The notes beneath the pieces were generated by a model, which did not search any database, was not told where the DNA came from, and saw only the letters and a list, made by a program, of their open reading frames with translations. The position numbers and the translations under genes were made by a program. 64,000 nucleotides of DNA from Mesostigma viride. Taxonomy: Eukaryota > Streptophyta > Mesostigmatophyceae > Mesostigmatales > Mesostigmataceae. The stretch is from NCBI GenBank assembly GCA_009746045.1, contig RPFO01000412.1, positions 1,027,437 through 1,091,436 on the forward strand, written 5' to 3'. Below are positions 22,935-34,195 of this stretch, piece by piece; position 1 is the stretch's first letter, and each line of letters begins with the position of its first letter.

Positions 22935-23188
22935 GATCGCACACGCACACGCACACGCACACGCACACGCACACGCACACGCACACGCACACGCACACGC
23001 ACACGCACACGCACACGCACACGCACACGCACACGCACACGCACACGCACACGCACACGCACACGCACACGCACACGCACACGCACACGCACACGCACAC
23101 GCACACGCACACGCACACGCACACGCACACGCACACGCACACGCACACGCACACGCACACGCACACGCACACGCACACGCACACGCAC
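22935..23188. repeat. (CACACG)n microsatellite, about 42 units
   Basis: Perfect hexanucleotide repeat across about 250 bp. It creates His-Ala, Thr-His and Arg-Val/Cys-Val repeat frames on both strands that should not be called genes. Confidence 0.97.
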
Positions 23189-24230
23189 AAAGGCACACAC
23201 ACCGAGAGGTGGACACAAACTTAGAACAGACTCATGGCATTCAGCACACAGGCTGAGCATTTTGGGAAATGTCTGGGACCTTTTGATGGGGCCACGGAAC
23301 GACGGTAAGTCCCGTGTGTTTAAAACCCAACCCCGTGCCTGTGGTGGGGCTCGCCTTGCCATGAGCAGGCCACGGGAGCCTGCCTAGAGTACACGCAACA
23401 CGTCGTGTCTGGCAAATAGTGCGCGGTCGGGGCTAGATAGAAATTACAAGGGGCGACAACAAGGGGGTGATAGCAATGGGGGGACGCCTAGGGGTGGTTA
23501 CAGGGGGTGCTGACAAGGGGTAATGGTGTGTGTGTGTGTGTGGGGGGGCTAACAAGGGGTAATAACTAGAGATGATGGCAAGGGGGTTAAATAAACAGTG
23601 GTTTAAAAGGGACGATAGAAAAGGGGAATAGTATACTAGAACTGGCAAAATGCCGGAAACGGCCGTCAATTCACTTGGCAGATTTCCATCGTCGTGGTAT
23701 GATGCCTGGCGCATAGTTGGTGACTTGCGTTCCACTGTCTCCCGCCCTCGACGAAGGGGATGCGCACGAGTCGCCTCGCTGAAGGCGTGCTATCTGAGCT
23801 GATGACGTGCTGTATTGGGCGCAACCGCACGAGGCCAACATGTTCAAATACTGCCTTGAATCAGGGACTGATTAGGAGCCCCCCAAACTCGGCAACGCGC
23901 CATACCCGTTTTGTCCTCATAAACCCGTCTCGGCACGAGGGTTTTTGCAATAGCAATCCAAACGTATCAAGCACGAAGCTCTTAGGAAAACGCACTGCTC
24001 GCTGAAACTGCAACTCGGGCCATCCGCAGTCATGGCTTCCTCTCTGGCAATCACGATGTGTGGTGAGTTTTTATGAGGTGAAACAGGGGTGAATAACATG
24101 GAATTCGGTCAGGCTGCCAGGTCTGCCACCACCAAAATCTCCGTCGTAATGTATGGCCTAGCCTCGCTTAGCTGGACAGGGATTGTGCTGGACTGCCTTT
24201 TCCCGAGCACGCACTCGCCACCACAGGGCT
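23189..24230. other. Intergenic, no gene seen
   Basis: Contains a G-rich patch (aaggggtaataac, aagggggt repeats about 23450-23640) with short imperfect repeats. No supported gene. Confidence 0.45.
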
Positions 24231-24620
24231 TGGGGCACTGTAGCAAGCAGTTCCCAACTGCTCTGTTGACGAACAGGTTTGAACCGAAAAGCAGGCAGCT
24301 ATGGTGGGTGTCGTTACTCACTGAGGCATTTTGCCACTGGCGTGTGCCACAACCATCGGGCAAACTTCCCTTCCGGAACGCTCGAAGAAATACCAAACAC
24401 ACGTGAGTTACGTTCAAACACGCCAATGCAGCGCATGTTTACCACAAACCCGATCGCATGATGCTTTCATGGCACTCGCTCGTCTACTCGTTACGACGGA
24501 CTCGGTTTTGTCAATTACTTGCATCGTTGCCCAGTGTAGACGCGGTTGACTCGGACCGTAAAGAAAATTGTTCAACGCGCGTTGTTCACGGTCGTCGACA
24601 ATGCCGGGTTGTACAACCCC
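24231..24620. repeat. Duplicated block, second copy of 18441-18860
   Basis: Near-identical to 18441-18860 in the same orientation. It continues directly into the 207-212-bp tandem array. Confidence 0.9.
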
Positions 24621-25340
24621 TGCATGTGCCACAGATACCGTACACCCGGCGGGGTCGATTGTGGATTCTGCCGTACCGTGCAGCGCGTCCTGCTTGGCTC
24701 CACCTGTGCAGGAAGAGCCGACGTCGCCCACAGCGGCCCGGGCGACACGGCTGACATTTGCACACCGACAAAGATTGTTCAACGCCCGTTGTCCACGGTC
24801 GTCCATACTGTAAGGCCGGGTTGTACAACCCCTGCAGGCATTACAGATTCCGTACACCCGGCGGGGTCGATTGTGGATTCTGCCGTACCGTGCAGCGCGT
24901 CCTGCTTGGCTCCACCTGTACAGGAAGAGCCGACATCGCCCACATCGGCCCGGGCGACACGGCTGACATTTGCACACCGACAAAGATTGTTCAACGCGCG
25001 TTGTTCACGGTCGTCGACAAGGCCGGGTTGTACAGACCCTGCATGTGCCACAGATTCCGTACACCCGGCGGGGTCGATTGTGGATTCTACCGTACCGTGC
25101 AGCTCGTCGTGCTTGGCTCCACCTGTACAGGAAGAGCCGACGTCGCCCACAGCGGCCCGGGCGACACGGCTTACATTTGCTCACCGACAAAGATTGTTCA
25201 ACGTGCGTTGTTCACGGTCGTCCATACTGGAAGGCCGGGTTGTACAGACCCTGCATGTGCCACAGATTCCGTACACACGGCGGCGTCGATTGTGGATTCT
25301 GCCGTACCGTGCAGCGCGTCCTGCTTGGCTCGGAACGGCT
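24568..25340. repeat. 207-212-bp tandem array, about 3.7 copies
   Basis: Units start at ttgttcaacgcgcgttgttc (24568, 24775, 24987, 25194; spacings 207, 212, 207). Each holds tacacccggcggggtcgatt and tgcttggctccacctgt segments. Frames stay open through several units (one of 269 codons), but the frame slips where the spacing is 212, so coding is doubtful. Confidence 0.9.
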
Positions 25341-25679
25341 TGCACAGAACATTAGAACTGGCCGGCGGCGGGCAGGGTAGACGCAGCCCATGTGTTGTGC
25401 TACGAGTACATTGCGCGGGGGGGGGGGTGGCAAAGCTTGTGGGCGGTTCCGCCGGAGGCGATGGATTGCCAGCGCGCATGATCGGATAATCGAGAGACAT
25501 CGGCGGATTACTGAACTTAATCGCGTAGACAATCTTCCAACAAACGGGCAGGCAGCAGAGGCCAGCAGTCTGTACACTATGTGCAATTGCGGCGCTATGC
25601 TGGTACCGTGTAGCAGGTGATTCGTCGCGGGCAACAAACGTGTGGTCGGATACTGCGTTGGTGCTTCAATAGGTACAAT

Positions 25680-28559
25680 ATGTCGGACGCCCTCGACGCG
25701 CGGGCGCGTTGGGAGGGGAAGCGCCATGCCGCTGGGACGTTCGCGGAGGACTACTTCAGAGACAGGGCAAGTGTGTCGAGTCGGGGACGTTGTTGTCGCT
25801 AGCGGGAGGTGATGGGAGGGAAGTTGGGGGCCGCGCGGCATACCGTTGGGGAAGCGGGTGCGAAACCACATGCCTGTTGCTGACGCGCTTGTATCTCGTC
25901 TCGCCGCTGCCTTTGCTCGGGGATGGCAACGCAGGTAACGCTGTTCGAACAACCGTTGGACTTCTCCAACGCGGCCAAATACTTCTTCCCAGTGCACAGC
26001 GACCCCTGGAAGAAGCTGGCGTGTATCGAACACATGCAACAGGAGCTCGGCAAGTGGAGACAGGCGAACCCGGCGTCGTGGACCAGCATGTACATGGTCG
26101 ACCGGGAGGAGGGCGGGGGGCGGTCTCGGAAGAGGAGGCTGCAGGGCACCCGAGCGGTGAGTCGCCGGCGCTGTTGATGGACGGGGACGGGTGCATGCAA
26201 TGCCCCCCCCCAACACCCAGCACCCGGGTTACGATCACAATAGTAAGCTAGACTTCACCGACCTTGCCACGGTATGCTTGCTATCGCTCGTGCCCCCCCC
26301 CCCTCGCTGACGCGTGTTTCGTCAAATGTGGACACCCGCATGTGCTGCGCAGTTGGGGCGCCTGAATAGGCTACGCACCTACTGGGACCAGAAGTGTGCG
26401 ACCGCAGAGGCGGAACTGGCGCGAAGAGGTCAACCGGCGGAACAGCGTTTACCGGGTGAGGCGTTGCATGCTCAAGCCGCGGAGGCGTGCGCGGGGCAGC
26501 CCGCGCAGGGTGGGCAGGCCGACCGTACGGGACACGTCGTGCCGCCACCGCCATCGATTGTCGCGATGGCAGTCGGCATGCTGGAGGCGGCGTGTGCCTC
26601 CGTCCCGTGGCTGGCGGCCGCCGACGAGGGAGTAGCGCACGTGGAGGGGTGGTTCAGAGAGGACAGCCCTGCCTCCATCGAACTCGTGCAGGCAAAGGCC
26701 CTGTCCCTGGCGGAACAAGCGCTGCGGGAGGCGTCGCGCGGCCTCCGCGGCCACTGCGCGGCGAGGGGCACCGCGGTGAGTAGCCTTGTAGTCAGCGTGT
26801 GACGGATGACCCGGATGTGTACATGCTGCTGCTCTTCCCCGTGCGACTTGCGTTCATAGGATCCCCTGACTGACACTGCCGTCCCTGCGTCGTTCCGAAC
26901 TCGCCATGGACAGGGTGCCCTCTTGGCTCTGCCTGCCCCGTCCACCCCCCGTGTGGGCTCGTCGGGGGACGCGAGCGGCGACTCGCGTGTTGAGGGGGGT
27001 TTGGAGGGCGACCGAGGCGACGTGCACGGGGAGGGCGCGGACAGCGTCGCGGGGAGGGTGGCGACCGCGCCAGCCGGCGGCGAGGGGATGCCCACGGGGG
27101 TCCCCGCAGACGGAGATGGCGAGGGCGCGGCCGGCGTCGCGGGGCGGGCGGCGACCGCGCCGGCAGCGGACGTGGAGACGGCGTGCGAGGGTGGGGACGG
27201 GCGCGGAGAGGGTTCAGCGGACGGCACGCGGCGGGCGGGTGTGGTGGGCGGGCGCGGCGATGCGGTGCGGGTCGCAGACATGGCACAGTCGGAAGGGGAT
27301 ATGGCGGCCGCCGCAGGTGACGGCGATGGCGGCAGTTACGGGCCTGGCTGTGACCACTCAATCAGCGACGGGCCCCTGGCCAGTCCGCGGTCACCCGACT
27401 ACCCAGATAGCCCACACGGCACGGGGGGGCGCGGTCGCGGGGAGGGGGCGGCCGGCGAGGGGGGGGGGCTTCCCCGCACGAGCAAGCCGGAACCGCGCCG
27501 TTCACCCCCGTGTCCGTGCAGTCCAGCACGGATTCCGACGTCTCCTTTGTGGGGTGCGACGATTGCCCCCGTTTCTACGCGATCCTGGCTGATCGGGGTG
27601 GCCGACCACTGGGACCCATCACCGAGCCCTTGACCAGACATAAGAGCATCGACACCTGGGTTAACGTGGCAGTCGGCGTAGTAGTCGCCCTGCTGAGCTC
27701 TTGCCAGCTCGACGGCGCACCGGGCCTGCAGTGGCTGCACGCCACGGAGTATGGGGGGCGCAAGCACGGCGCCGGCTGCCGGGTCGGCCTGCGTCTTCTG
27801 CAGTGCATATGCGCGCTTGCGGACCCACGGATGACGATTAAGGCTCGCGACGAGACGAGGGACGATCTCCGCGCTGCCTTGCAAGCCCAAGGCCGTCTCG
27901 ACCCCGAGGGAGGCGAAGGCAAGGAGAGCCCGGAGGACGCCCTCAGGTTGCTCATGCGCCACGTGCAGGGGTGCCACGTCCGCGGGAGTCTACGGTGTTG
28001 GTCGCTGGGCAGCTCTCGGCGGGTGGGCGCCCCCTTTGCTATGGGAGTCTCTGACGGCGCTCCGCGCGACGTCGGAGACCGCATACGGTACGTGTGCTCG
28101 CGGCGAATTGGTCGGCACGGCGGCCACCTGGCCAACGGCACCTATGCAAACTGCTACATGGAGCACGTGTTCGACGGGAAGCCCGCCTGGGTGCTGTGCG
28201 CTGACATCCGCGAGTACGATGGACCGGGTGTGCCGGCGGAGTTGGATGTGCGGGCCAAGCTGCGCGGGCAGGGGTTGGACGGACAGACCACGGTGCACAC
28301 GCTCACCCTCCGTCTGTGCGTGCTCTACAGGCGCACGAGGAGGCGAGACCACTTCACGGTGCTCCAGCCGGCCGACCCAGCCGTGTGGGACGGGGAGTGG
28401 GTAGAGGTGGACGGGCTGCTGGCAGATTACGGGGAGCAGGGGGGCAGAAGCCGGGTGCGCCCCGTTGGGACCCTGGCCACGCTCCTGCCCGTGGTGGCCG
28501 GGGACGCCCGCGGCGTGGGTTACAAGGTGGTCCGGTGTGTTCCGGACGCCGCAGCCTAG
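25680..28559 (+). CDS. Gene A: multi-exon protein with possible divergent USP-like C-terminal domain
   Basis: Exons: 25680-25766 (29 codons), 25935-26156 (74), 26353-26775 (141), 26914 to an unresolved donor near 27300, and 27522-28559. The first three introns are phase 0; the first appears to be GC-AG (agg|gcaagt), the others have gtgagt donors. Exons 1-4 match gene B at 61554 in order and phase. Exon 4 is low-complexity Gly/Asp/Ala repeats. The last exon (345 residues) may be a very divergent ubiquitin-specific-protease fold. A Cys box HGAGCRVGLRLLQCICAL (Cys at 27777) resembles GNTCxxNxxLQ. ESPEDALRLLMRHVQ resembles QDAxEFLxxLL. RRDHFTVL (His at 28350) precedes WDGEWVEVDG, like GHYxAY...WxxFDD. 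The Asn is missing from the Cys box and Cys-His spacing is shorter than usual, so activity is uncertain. Confidence 0.6.
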
Positions 28560-29388
28560 GGAGCGTCCGCGCCACCTCAACTTAAACGGAGGCGCATGGG
28601 GTGCCACCGTCCGGGCGCGCCAGCAGCTGTCGCGTGTCGGTTGCTCGGACACCCTGGGTATCGGCGGGGCACCGTGGACGCGTGGCATCCGTGCGGCGTG
28701 CAGGCCTCGATGCCGGCCTCTGTTGGGTCGTATGTTGCATAACTGGGATGAGACCCTGGGTAGCGCTTGTCGCCAATATGTCACCACACCGGGCCGTAAC
28801 CCGGCGGGCCCGCTGGGGCGAGTGTGCTCGGAACAGGTGCCATGCCCTGCGCTTGCGTTGTGCATTCGGTACTCGTTGCGTGTCCCCCCCCCCCCCCCCC
28901 CCCCCCCCCTCCCTCCCTCCCTCCCTCTCACATTGTGGCCAGGTCAGACTATGCCGCCCTGGCTGGCCAAGCCGCCGGGGGCAACACCAAGCACACGGAT
29001 AATGCCAAGGAGACAACAATGGACAGTGCGGATAATATCTAGCATGGATAATATGTCTGGTCTGGCAATGGAGGGTTTGTCTGCTCTCAATAGCATACAT
29101 ACTAGTTGTATATAGGTTTATAGTGGGGCGTTTGCTATGGTATGATTTATTTCACTCTGCCGTAAGTAATATAATTTGTAGAATACGTATCATGCAATTG
29201 CTTCATGATAACTACTGGGGACATGCCAGGTCAATAATTGATGCCCATATAACAAAATACGCAATTACCCGAGGTGGGACCGTCTGCACCCATCCATCCG
29301 TCCACCGGGGTTGATGCTCCGCGACTTCCCAACGGGAGCACGAGTCTAATTAATCAATAAACTAGTCGATTAACGAGCGAATATCGGG
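28560..29388. other. Intergenic; C run of 26 then CCCT repeats
   Basis: C run 28884-28909 followed by (CCCT)n. No supported gene. Near 29300 a ctccgcgacttcccaacggg motif belongs to a dispersed hairpin family (see findings). Confidence 0.5.
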
Positions 29389-29513
29389 GAGACAACCAGC
29401 GCAGGCCAGGAATCGGGAGAATCCGGACCATGGTAGCTCGTGCATGCGGTTATATTGTCCCCGTGCTACCATGGTCCGGATTCTCCCGATTTCTGGCCTG
29501 CGCTGGTTGTCTC
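29389..29513. mobile_element. Long hairpin: 49-bp inverted arms around a 27-bp loop
   Basis: The left arm starts gagacaaccagcgcaggcc (29389-29437). The right arm is its reverse complement (29465-29513) with one mismatch. The arm sequence and following ~200 bp recur as a single arm at 50490-50720. Confidence 0.9.
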
Positions 29514-29806
29514 TTTGATATTGTCCCCGTGCTCGAGTCGTTCATGATGATGAATATGAATGGTGATCAATGGAAACGTGTATCCTTGTGCGTTGAAATT
29601 ATGGCTGTCTTACGTGTGGGGCGACTAGGTGACCTACACGGCGGGGCCGGAAACAGCTTGCCTGATCAGGGCGTGTGTCTCGAGTCTATCTGGCCGGGAG
29701 TGTCTAGTGGTGATCGAGCACCATTGCTGCGATCGCTCTCCTGGCACCATTTACGAGGAAATACCCGCAGATGGAAAACCGCTGAAAAGGTCTAGCTAGT
29801 AAGTCA

Positions 29807-31000
29807 TCACGCCATGCCATGATTCAAAACGTCCAAGAACTGCACACGGTGCAAAGGTAAAAAGCCGCAGGACAGCACTTTCAAAATGTGCGGCGGGAAC
29901 CAAAAGCCCGCGCATGCCAGAAAAGATCGTGTTGCTGCAGCGACGAGCCGACGTGAACAACGAATCCAGTGCCAAGCCTCGGAACGGCCGCAAAGGAGAT
30001 CTGGCACCACAGGGTTCGGATGTGCGGAGATACTGCGCGATCGGGCCGGTTTGTAGAGCGTGTGCCAATGGGCGTCACCGAGCAGACGTGGGTGACGTTG
30101 CAAAAAACACCGGACTTGACGGAGCATAGCGTCTCGGCCATAGTCTTTGACCAACAAACGACGCAAGCGGTCCATAAGAGTCGCGATGAAATGGACACGG
30201 TAAGAACAAACATGGGGAAAACGATGCGACTGACTAAGCACAACCCCGTGTTATGCTGCGTGGGAAAGGAGGCCGTGAATATCGGGGTAACGAAGAAAAG
30301 GAATTTGCCGGTATTCGGGGCTTATCATAGACAGCCCTTCTCGCCGTGGGTAATGCCAAGATCGAGGTAATTGCAATGAGTATCCTCTGACACGAGCTTT
30401 AATGTGAGGGCTATCTGGGTAGATGCCAGGCAGACCAGCGGTGATATACAAATAAACGGGTTGTGAAACCAGGGTTGCCGAAAGTGATGACATCGTCAAT
30501 GTATCGGCACGTGTGGATAAAACGCCGGATGAGAACATCGTCGTGGGAGGCAATGAGATTCTCCGTGAAGGCAAGCGCACGAGCGTATATCTAGAGGTCT
30601 GCAAGGAGCCCGGCACAGTTGGTGTCCATAGGGATGCCGATACCTTGGTGGTATACGTTGCCCGCAAGGCAAATGAATGTGTTATCAACAGGATAAGAGA
30701 TCCAAGGAACAAGGTCAACCTTCGTGATCATATAATTATAACCATCCCGCACGATAGCACCTGCCGCGATCCCTGAGAGCCACGTTGCCGTGGGCTTGGT
30801 CTGAGAAACACGCACGTGCAGGTGGTTGCGCCCTTCAGGCATACGTGCATAAAGACGTGTCAGGAGGCTATCTGAATGGGCCTTCAAATCGTAAAAATCT
30901 AGTGTGGTATGTAGAGTGGTGAAATCATAGGTGGACAGGGGCATAGGTATACGCATCTCCGCGGCTGTCACGAGCGAGCGAGTATAATTACTAACTGCAG
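29807..31000 (-). mobile_element. Penelope-like retroelement reverse transcriptase remnant
   Basis: Minus-strand pieces show RT motifs of Penelope-like elements: STYDFTTLHTTL (about 30905-30940), GIPMDTNCAGLLADL (about 30600-30645; the family has G where D stands here), CRYIDDVITFGNPGF (about 30470-30510), then a charged C-terminal part to 29807 (MDRLRRLLVKDYGRDAMLRQ). At least two frameshifts separate them. No GIY-YIG endonuclease was recognised. It is a decayed copy. Confidence 0.7.
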
Positions 31001-31064
31001 GGTAAAGTAACCCACGTAGATATAAACACAGGTGACGCTAGCAAGCGACAACACGACAAAACAG

Positions 31065-31632
31065 CTATACAGCCGGCATCAGGACACCCGATCCACGTCG
31101 CGGCACGACGAAACCCTCCTCATACGTGAGCTGCGCCGCGACGTCGGCCCGTGTGCGGCGGAGAAACACGTCAGCCATAGCCCGGGTCTTCGCCTTTGTG
31201 GCGTGCCACGTCCGAGTAGCCCGGGTAATCGCGACCGACAGGGCGTGGCCGCCAGTAGGATGTCCAGGTCTGCGACGACCAAGTGGCCCGTTGGCCCTCC
31301 ATGTCCAGGTTGTCCGGCCGGAGCCGGCAGCACTCATGAAAGAAGTAGTTGGCGGTCGGGGTCCCTGCGGCCCCGAACTCCTCGTATACAAACGGCACTG
31401 TATGGTGGTGCGCCACGCCCCCATAGGACTGTTGATTGGCCCGCTCAGCCCGATCCGCGGTATAGCCCGCCGCATGGGGTGCACCAACCACGTGGCCAAG
31501 AGCCAAGCGGCGGGCCACAGAAACGTCAACGAGCAATTGCCGGCCGCCTCCCTCGAATCCCAGAACCACCGTGTCGGGTCTGTGGTTAGGGGGGGTAGAA
31601 AGCCGTGCCGGTGCGCGTGACCCTTGCTTCAC
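31065..31632 (-). mobile_element. Retroelement C-terminal domain with restriction-like endonuclease motif
   Basis: Minus strand 31632-31171 reads RPDTVVLGF followed by GGRQLLVDVSVA, fitting the PD...D-V-S/T core of restriction-like endonucleases at the C terminus of some LINE/RT proteins. It continues HAAGYTADRAERANQQSYGG and VPFVYEEFGAAGTPT, also common in these RT C-termini. A frameshift then leads into a second frame ending at 31065. No RT motif is directly attached, so this is a 3' fragment of an element different from its Penelope-like neighbour. Confidence 0.5.
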
Positions 31633-33208
31633 GACCGTGTGAAGCGCAGAGCCCGGGGGGGTATGCCCCCGTCAATGCTTGCCTCGCCTCGCACGGCCCC
31701 TACAAGGCCTCGCCCTCGCTCCCATCCCGTTTGTACAGAGCGCGCGCATCGGTTGTCGCTTGGTTGCGCGGCATTGTGTCGTGACGGCACCCTCGGGGCT
31801 CGCAGAGACGTCCGCTCCTTGGAGCCTTGTGACCTGGAAACGGGTGGGCAAGGCGTGACGCGGTGGGCGGGCATCAGACAAAGGGTCGCGGTCAGGGGCA
31901 TCCCAGGAAGTCGAGGCACTACAACCAACCCCCTCCCCCCCCCCCCCCCCCCCCTATGGGAGCACAGTGACATGGGCACCCGCAACTAGTGCGCACAAGG
32001 TGGATCCCCGAGCAAGCCCCCTCACCTCAACCCTCGTTATGTTTTCTTCGTTTGTTCTCCATTCCTGTGACTGGTGGTGGTGGTGGGGTGGGGTGGGGTA
32101 CATGCCCGGGCCTTCGTGCCCCTCCCCTCTCCCCCCCCCCCCCCCTCCACCAGCCCCCGCCCCTCCGCCGCCCACCCACCCACCTGACATCCCGTGAATG
32201 TTACGGAAGGAGAACCAGAGCATTCACCGAGGCTGCCTAGGGCAGCAAACCTGATGCAACTTACTCGTTTCAGTGGGAGGGAATAGGTGGATAGCCCAAT
32301 GGGACCCAGTGTTTACAGAATGCCGTCAAATTTAACCCGCGATGCTGTCAACTTTAACCCCCCCCCCCCCCCACCCCCCCCCCCCCTCCCCTCTTCCCAA
32401 CCCCAACCCATTCAGTTTTGCTCGCTTCATGCTTGGGTTTATCGGCTCGTGAACCCAACCCACCCCCCCCCCCACCCCCCTCCCCAGGAACGACATGGTA
32501 CCTCTGGCCAGCCGTACATCAGTCGTCAGACGGTACACATTGCATGCTGGTTCTGTCGCATCCAACACTGTGGCAGGGGCTATTCCGGGCGGCTCTCACG
32601 AGGGAGGCCTAAACGACGTCATATCTTGTTTCGTAATCCCACATTTGCCGGCGGTTCACCACGTAGATCACCTCGTGTCTGACGTTTCCCCGCACCCATG
32701 GCGACCCGAAATCCTACCCAGTGTCGTAGTTATGTTCCCACGACCGCGGCCCCCTTCTCCTTTCCGGTTACCTCGACAAAGTGTCGTCCTTTCCTGGCGT
32801 AGCCCTGCCCGGAACGTTGGCATAAGTCGCCTATGCATGGTCAACGCCTACGCACCGCCTGCACATGAAACGCCTACGTGTCATGACATAATTGTGTACA
32901 GCACGAGGCCGCGAGTCGAGTCGTTCCAGGCACGCGGCATGGAAGCATGTGTACAGGACAGCACAGGATAGCCAGAGATTCCCGTATGCTGCCTGCAACA
33001 AGCATGCAGGGCAGCCATACGAGGCTCTGGCCATGTAGGGTTGCACAGCGTTGCTCATGACCGAGGATCAAGGATGGAACGAGGTTGCATGTAATCGTGG
33101 GTTGGCGCAGGACAGGCGGCCACGTGCACGTCCGCGCACGGGTTAAGGCGCCCACGCCTCGCAGGCCGGAGGCACTTTACGTCGTGGTCGGGTTCGACTA
33201 GGTGGGGT
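31633..33208. other. Intergenic with several C runs, no gene supported
   Basis: C runs at 31935-31954, about 32128-32145, 32359-32391 and 32464-32490. Open frames across them are composition artefacts. The forward frame 32495-32971 is not recognised. Confidence 0.45.
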
Positions 33209-33790
33209 GCACGTGGTGGCTGCCCATTGATCAACCTACGACGATCGTCGTAGGTTGATCAATGGGCAGCCGCCACGTGCAGGTCAGGATTCTGTCAACA
33301 AACCGTCCGGCACAAGAAATATAGTTGGAGTTAACATAGTTGGATGTGCGTGGAATCGTGTCGCACTGTATAATGCAGGGGCTCATATTTGGAATAAACG
33401 TACACCTATTTACCTGGAAAAAAAAATGCAGGGGCTCACAGGCTGTGGCCGGCCGGACAGGTCCGGCCAAAGTTATTCCCCTGCACGTGGCGGTTGCCCA
33501 TTGACCAACCTACGACGATCGTCGTAGGTTGATCAATGGGCAACCGCCATGTGCATTTCGGGATTCTGTCAACAAGCCGTCCGGCACAATAAATATAGTT
33601 GGAGTTAATATAGTTGGATGTGCGTGGAATCGTGTCGCACTGTGTAATGCAGGGGCTCACAGGCGGTGGCCGGCCGGACAGGTTCGGCTAAAGTTGTTCC
33701 CCTGCACGTGGCGGCTGCCCATTGACCAACCTACGACGATCGTCGTAGGTTGATCAATGGGCAGCCGCCACGCGCGTGTCCGAGCACGTG
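33209..33790. mobile_element. Tandem array of 72-bp palindromes with shared spacer (non-autonomous element)
   Basis: Near-perfect palindromes at 33209-33280, 33483-33554 and 33704-33775, each centred on cctacgacgatcgtcgtagg. They are joined by similar spacers containing attctgtcaacaa, ccgtccggcacaa, atagttggagttaa and gtggccggccggacaggt. An inverted copy is at 60813-61045. No coding capacity. Probably a MITE or foldback element arranged head-to-tail. Confidence 0.85.
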
Positions 33791-34195
33791 GTACGGAGCC
33801 GGCACGGCTCAGTCGGACGCGTTGTCGGGCTCTGGGTAGGACTCTTAGGTAGGGTGCACGTGGCCGCCGGTCGAATGACGTTCGCGTATGCACTGTATAT
33901 TACAAGTGCTCACACCATCGTGTACTGTACAGCGGGTAAACTAGGCAACTCAACCTTCCATGCACGACATCGGCACCGTCTCCAGGCGGTCGACAGCTCG
34001 GGGACGTTGAGTGGGATTGCGGACGAGTGTGCGCTGGTTCCGCTCCGAGCCCCCCCCACTTCGACGTTCAGCTGACTTGACCACGCGGTGTCTTCTCGAC
34101 AACACGAAGCCAGTTTTCGCGGGATACGCCCAGCTTACACTGGCATCGGTCCGGCTCCCGTTTTCTTCCGTTGGCAGCTTTCGTACACACCCGTC

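Noticed and set aside
22765..23362. His-Ala, Thr-His, Cys-Val and Arg-Val repeat proteins on both strands
   Set aside because: All are products of the perfect CACACG microsatellite and the adjoining poly(C).
24546..25355. 269-codon frame over the 207/212-bp array
   Set aside because: Frame of the peptide repeat changes where the unit is 212 bp, while the DNA identity is uniform. This indicates a DNA repeat, not a conserved protein.
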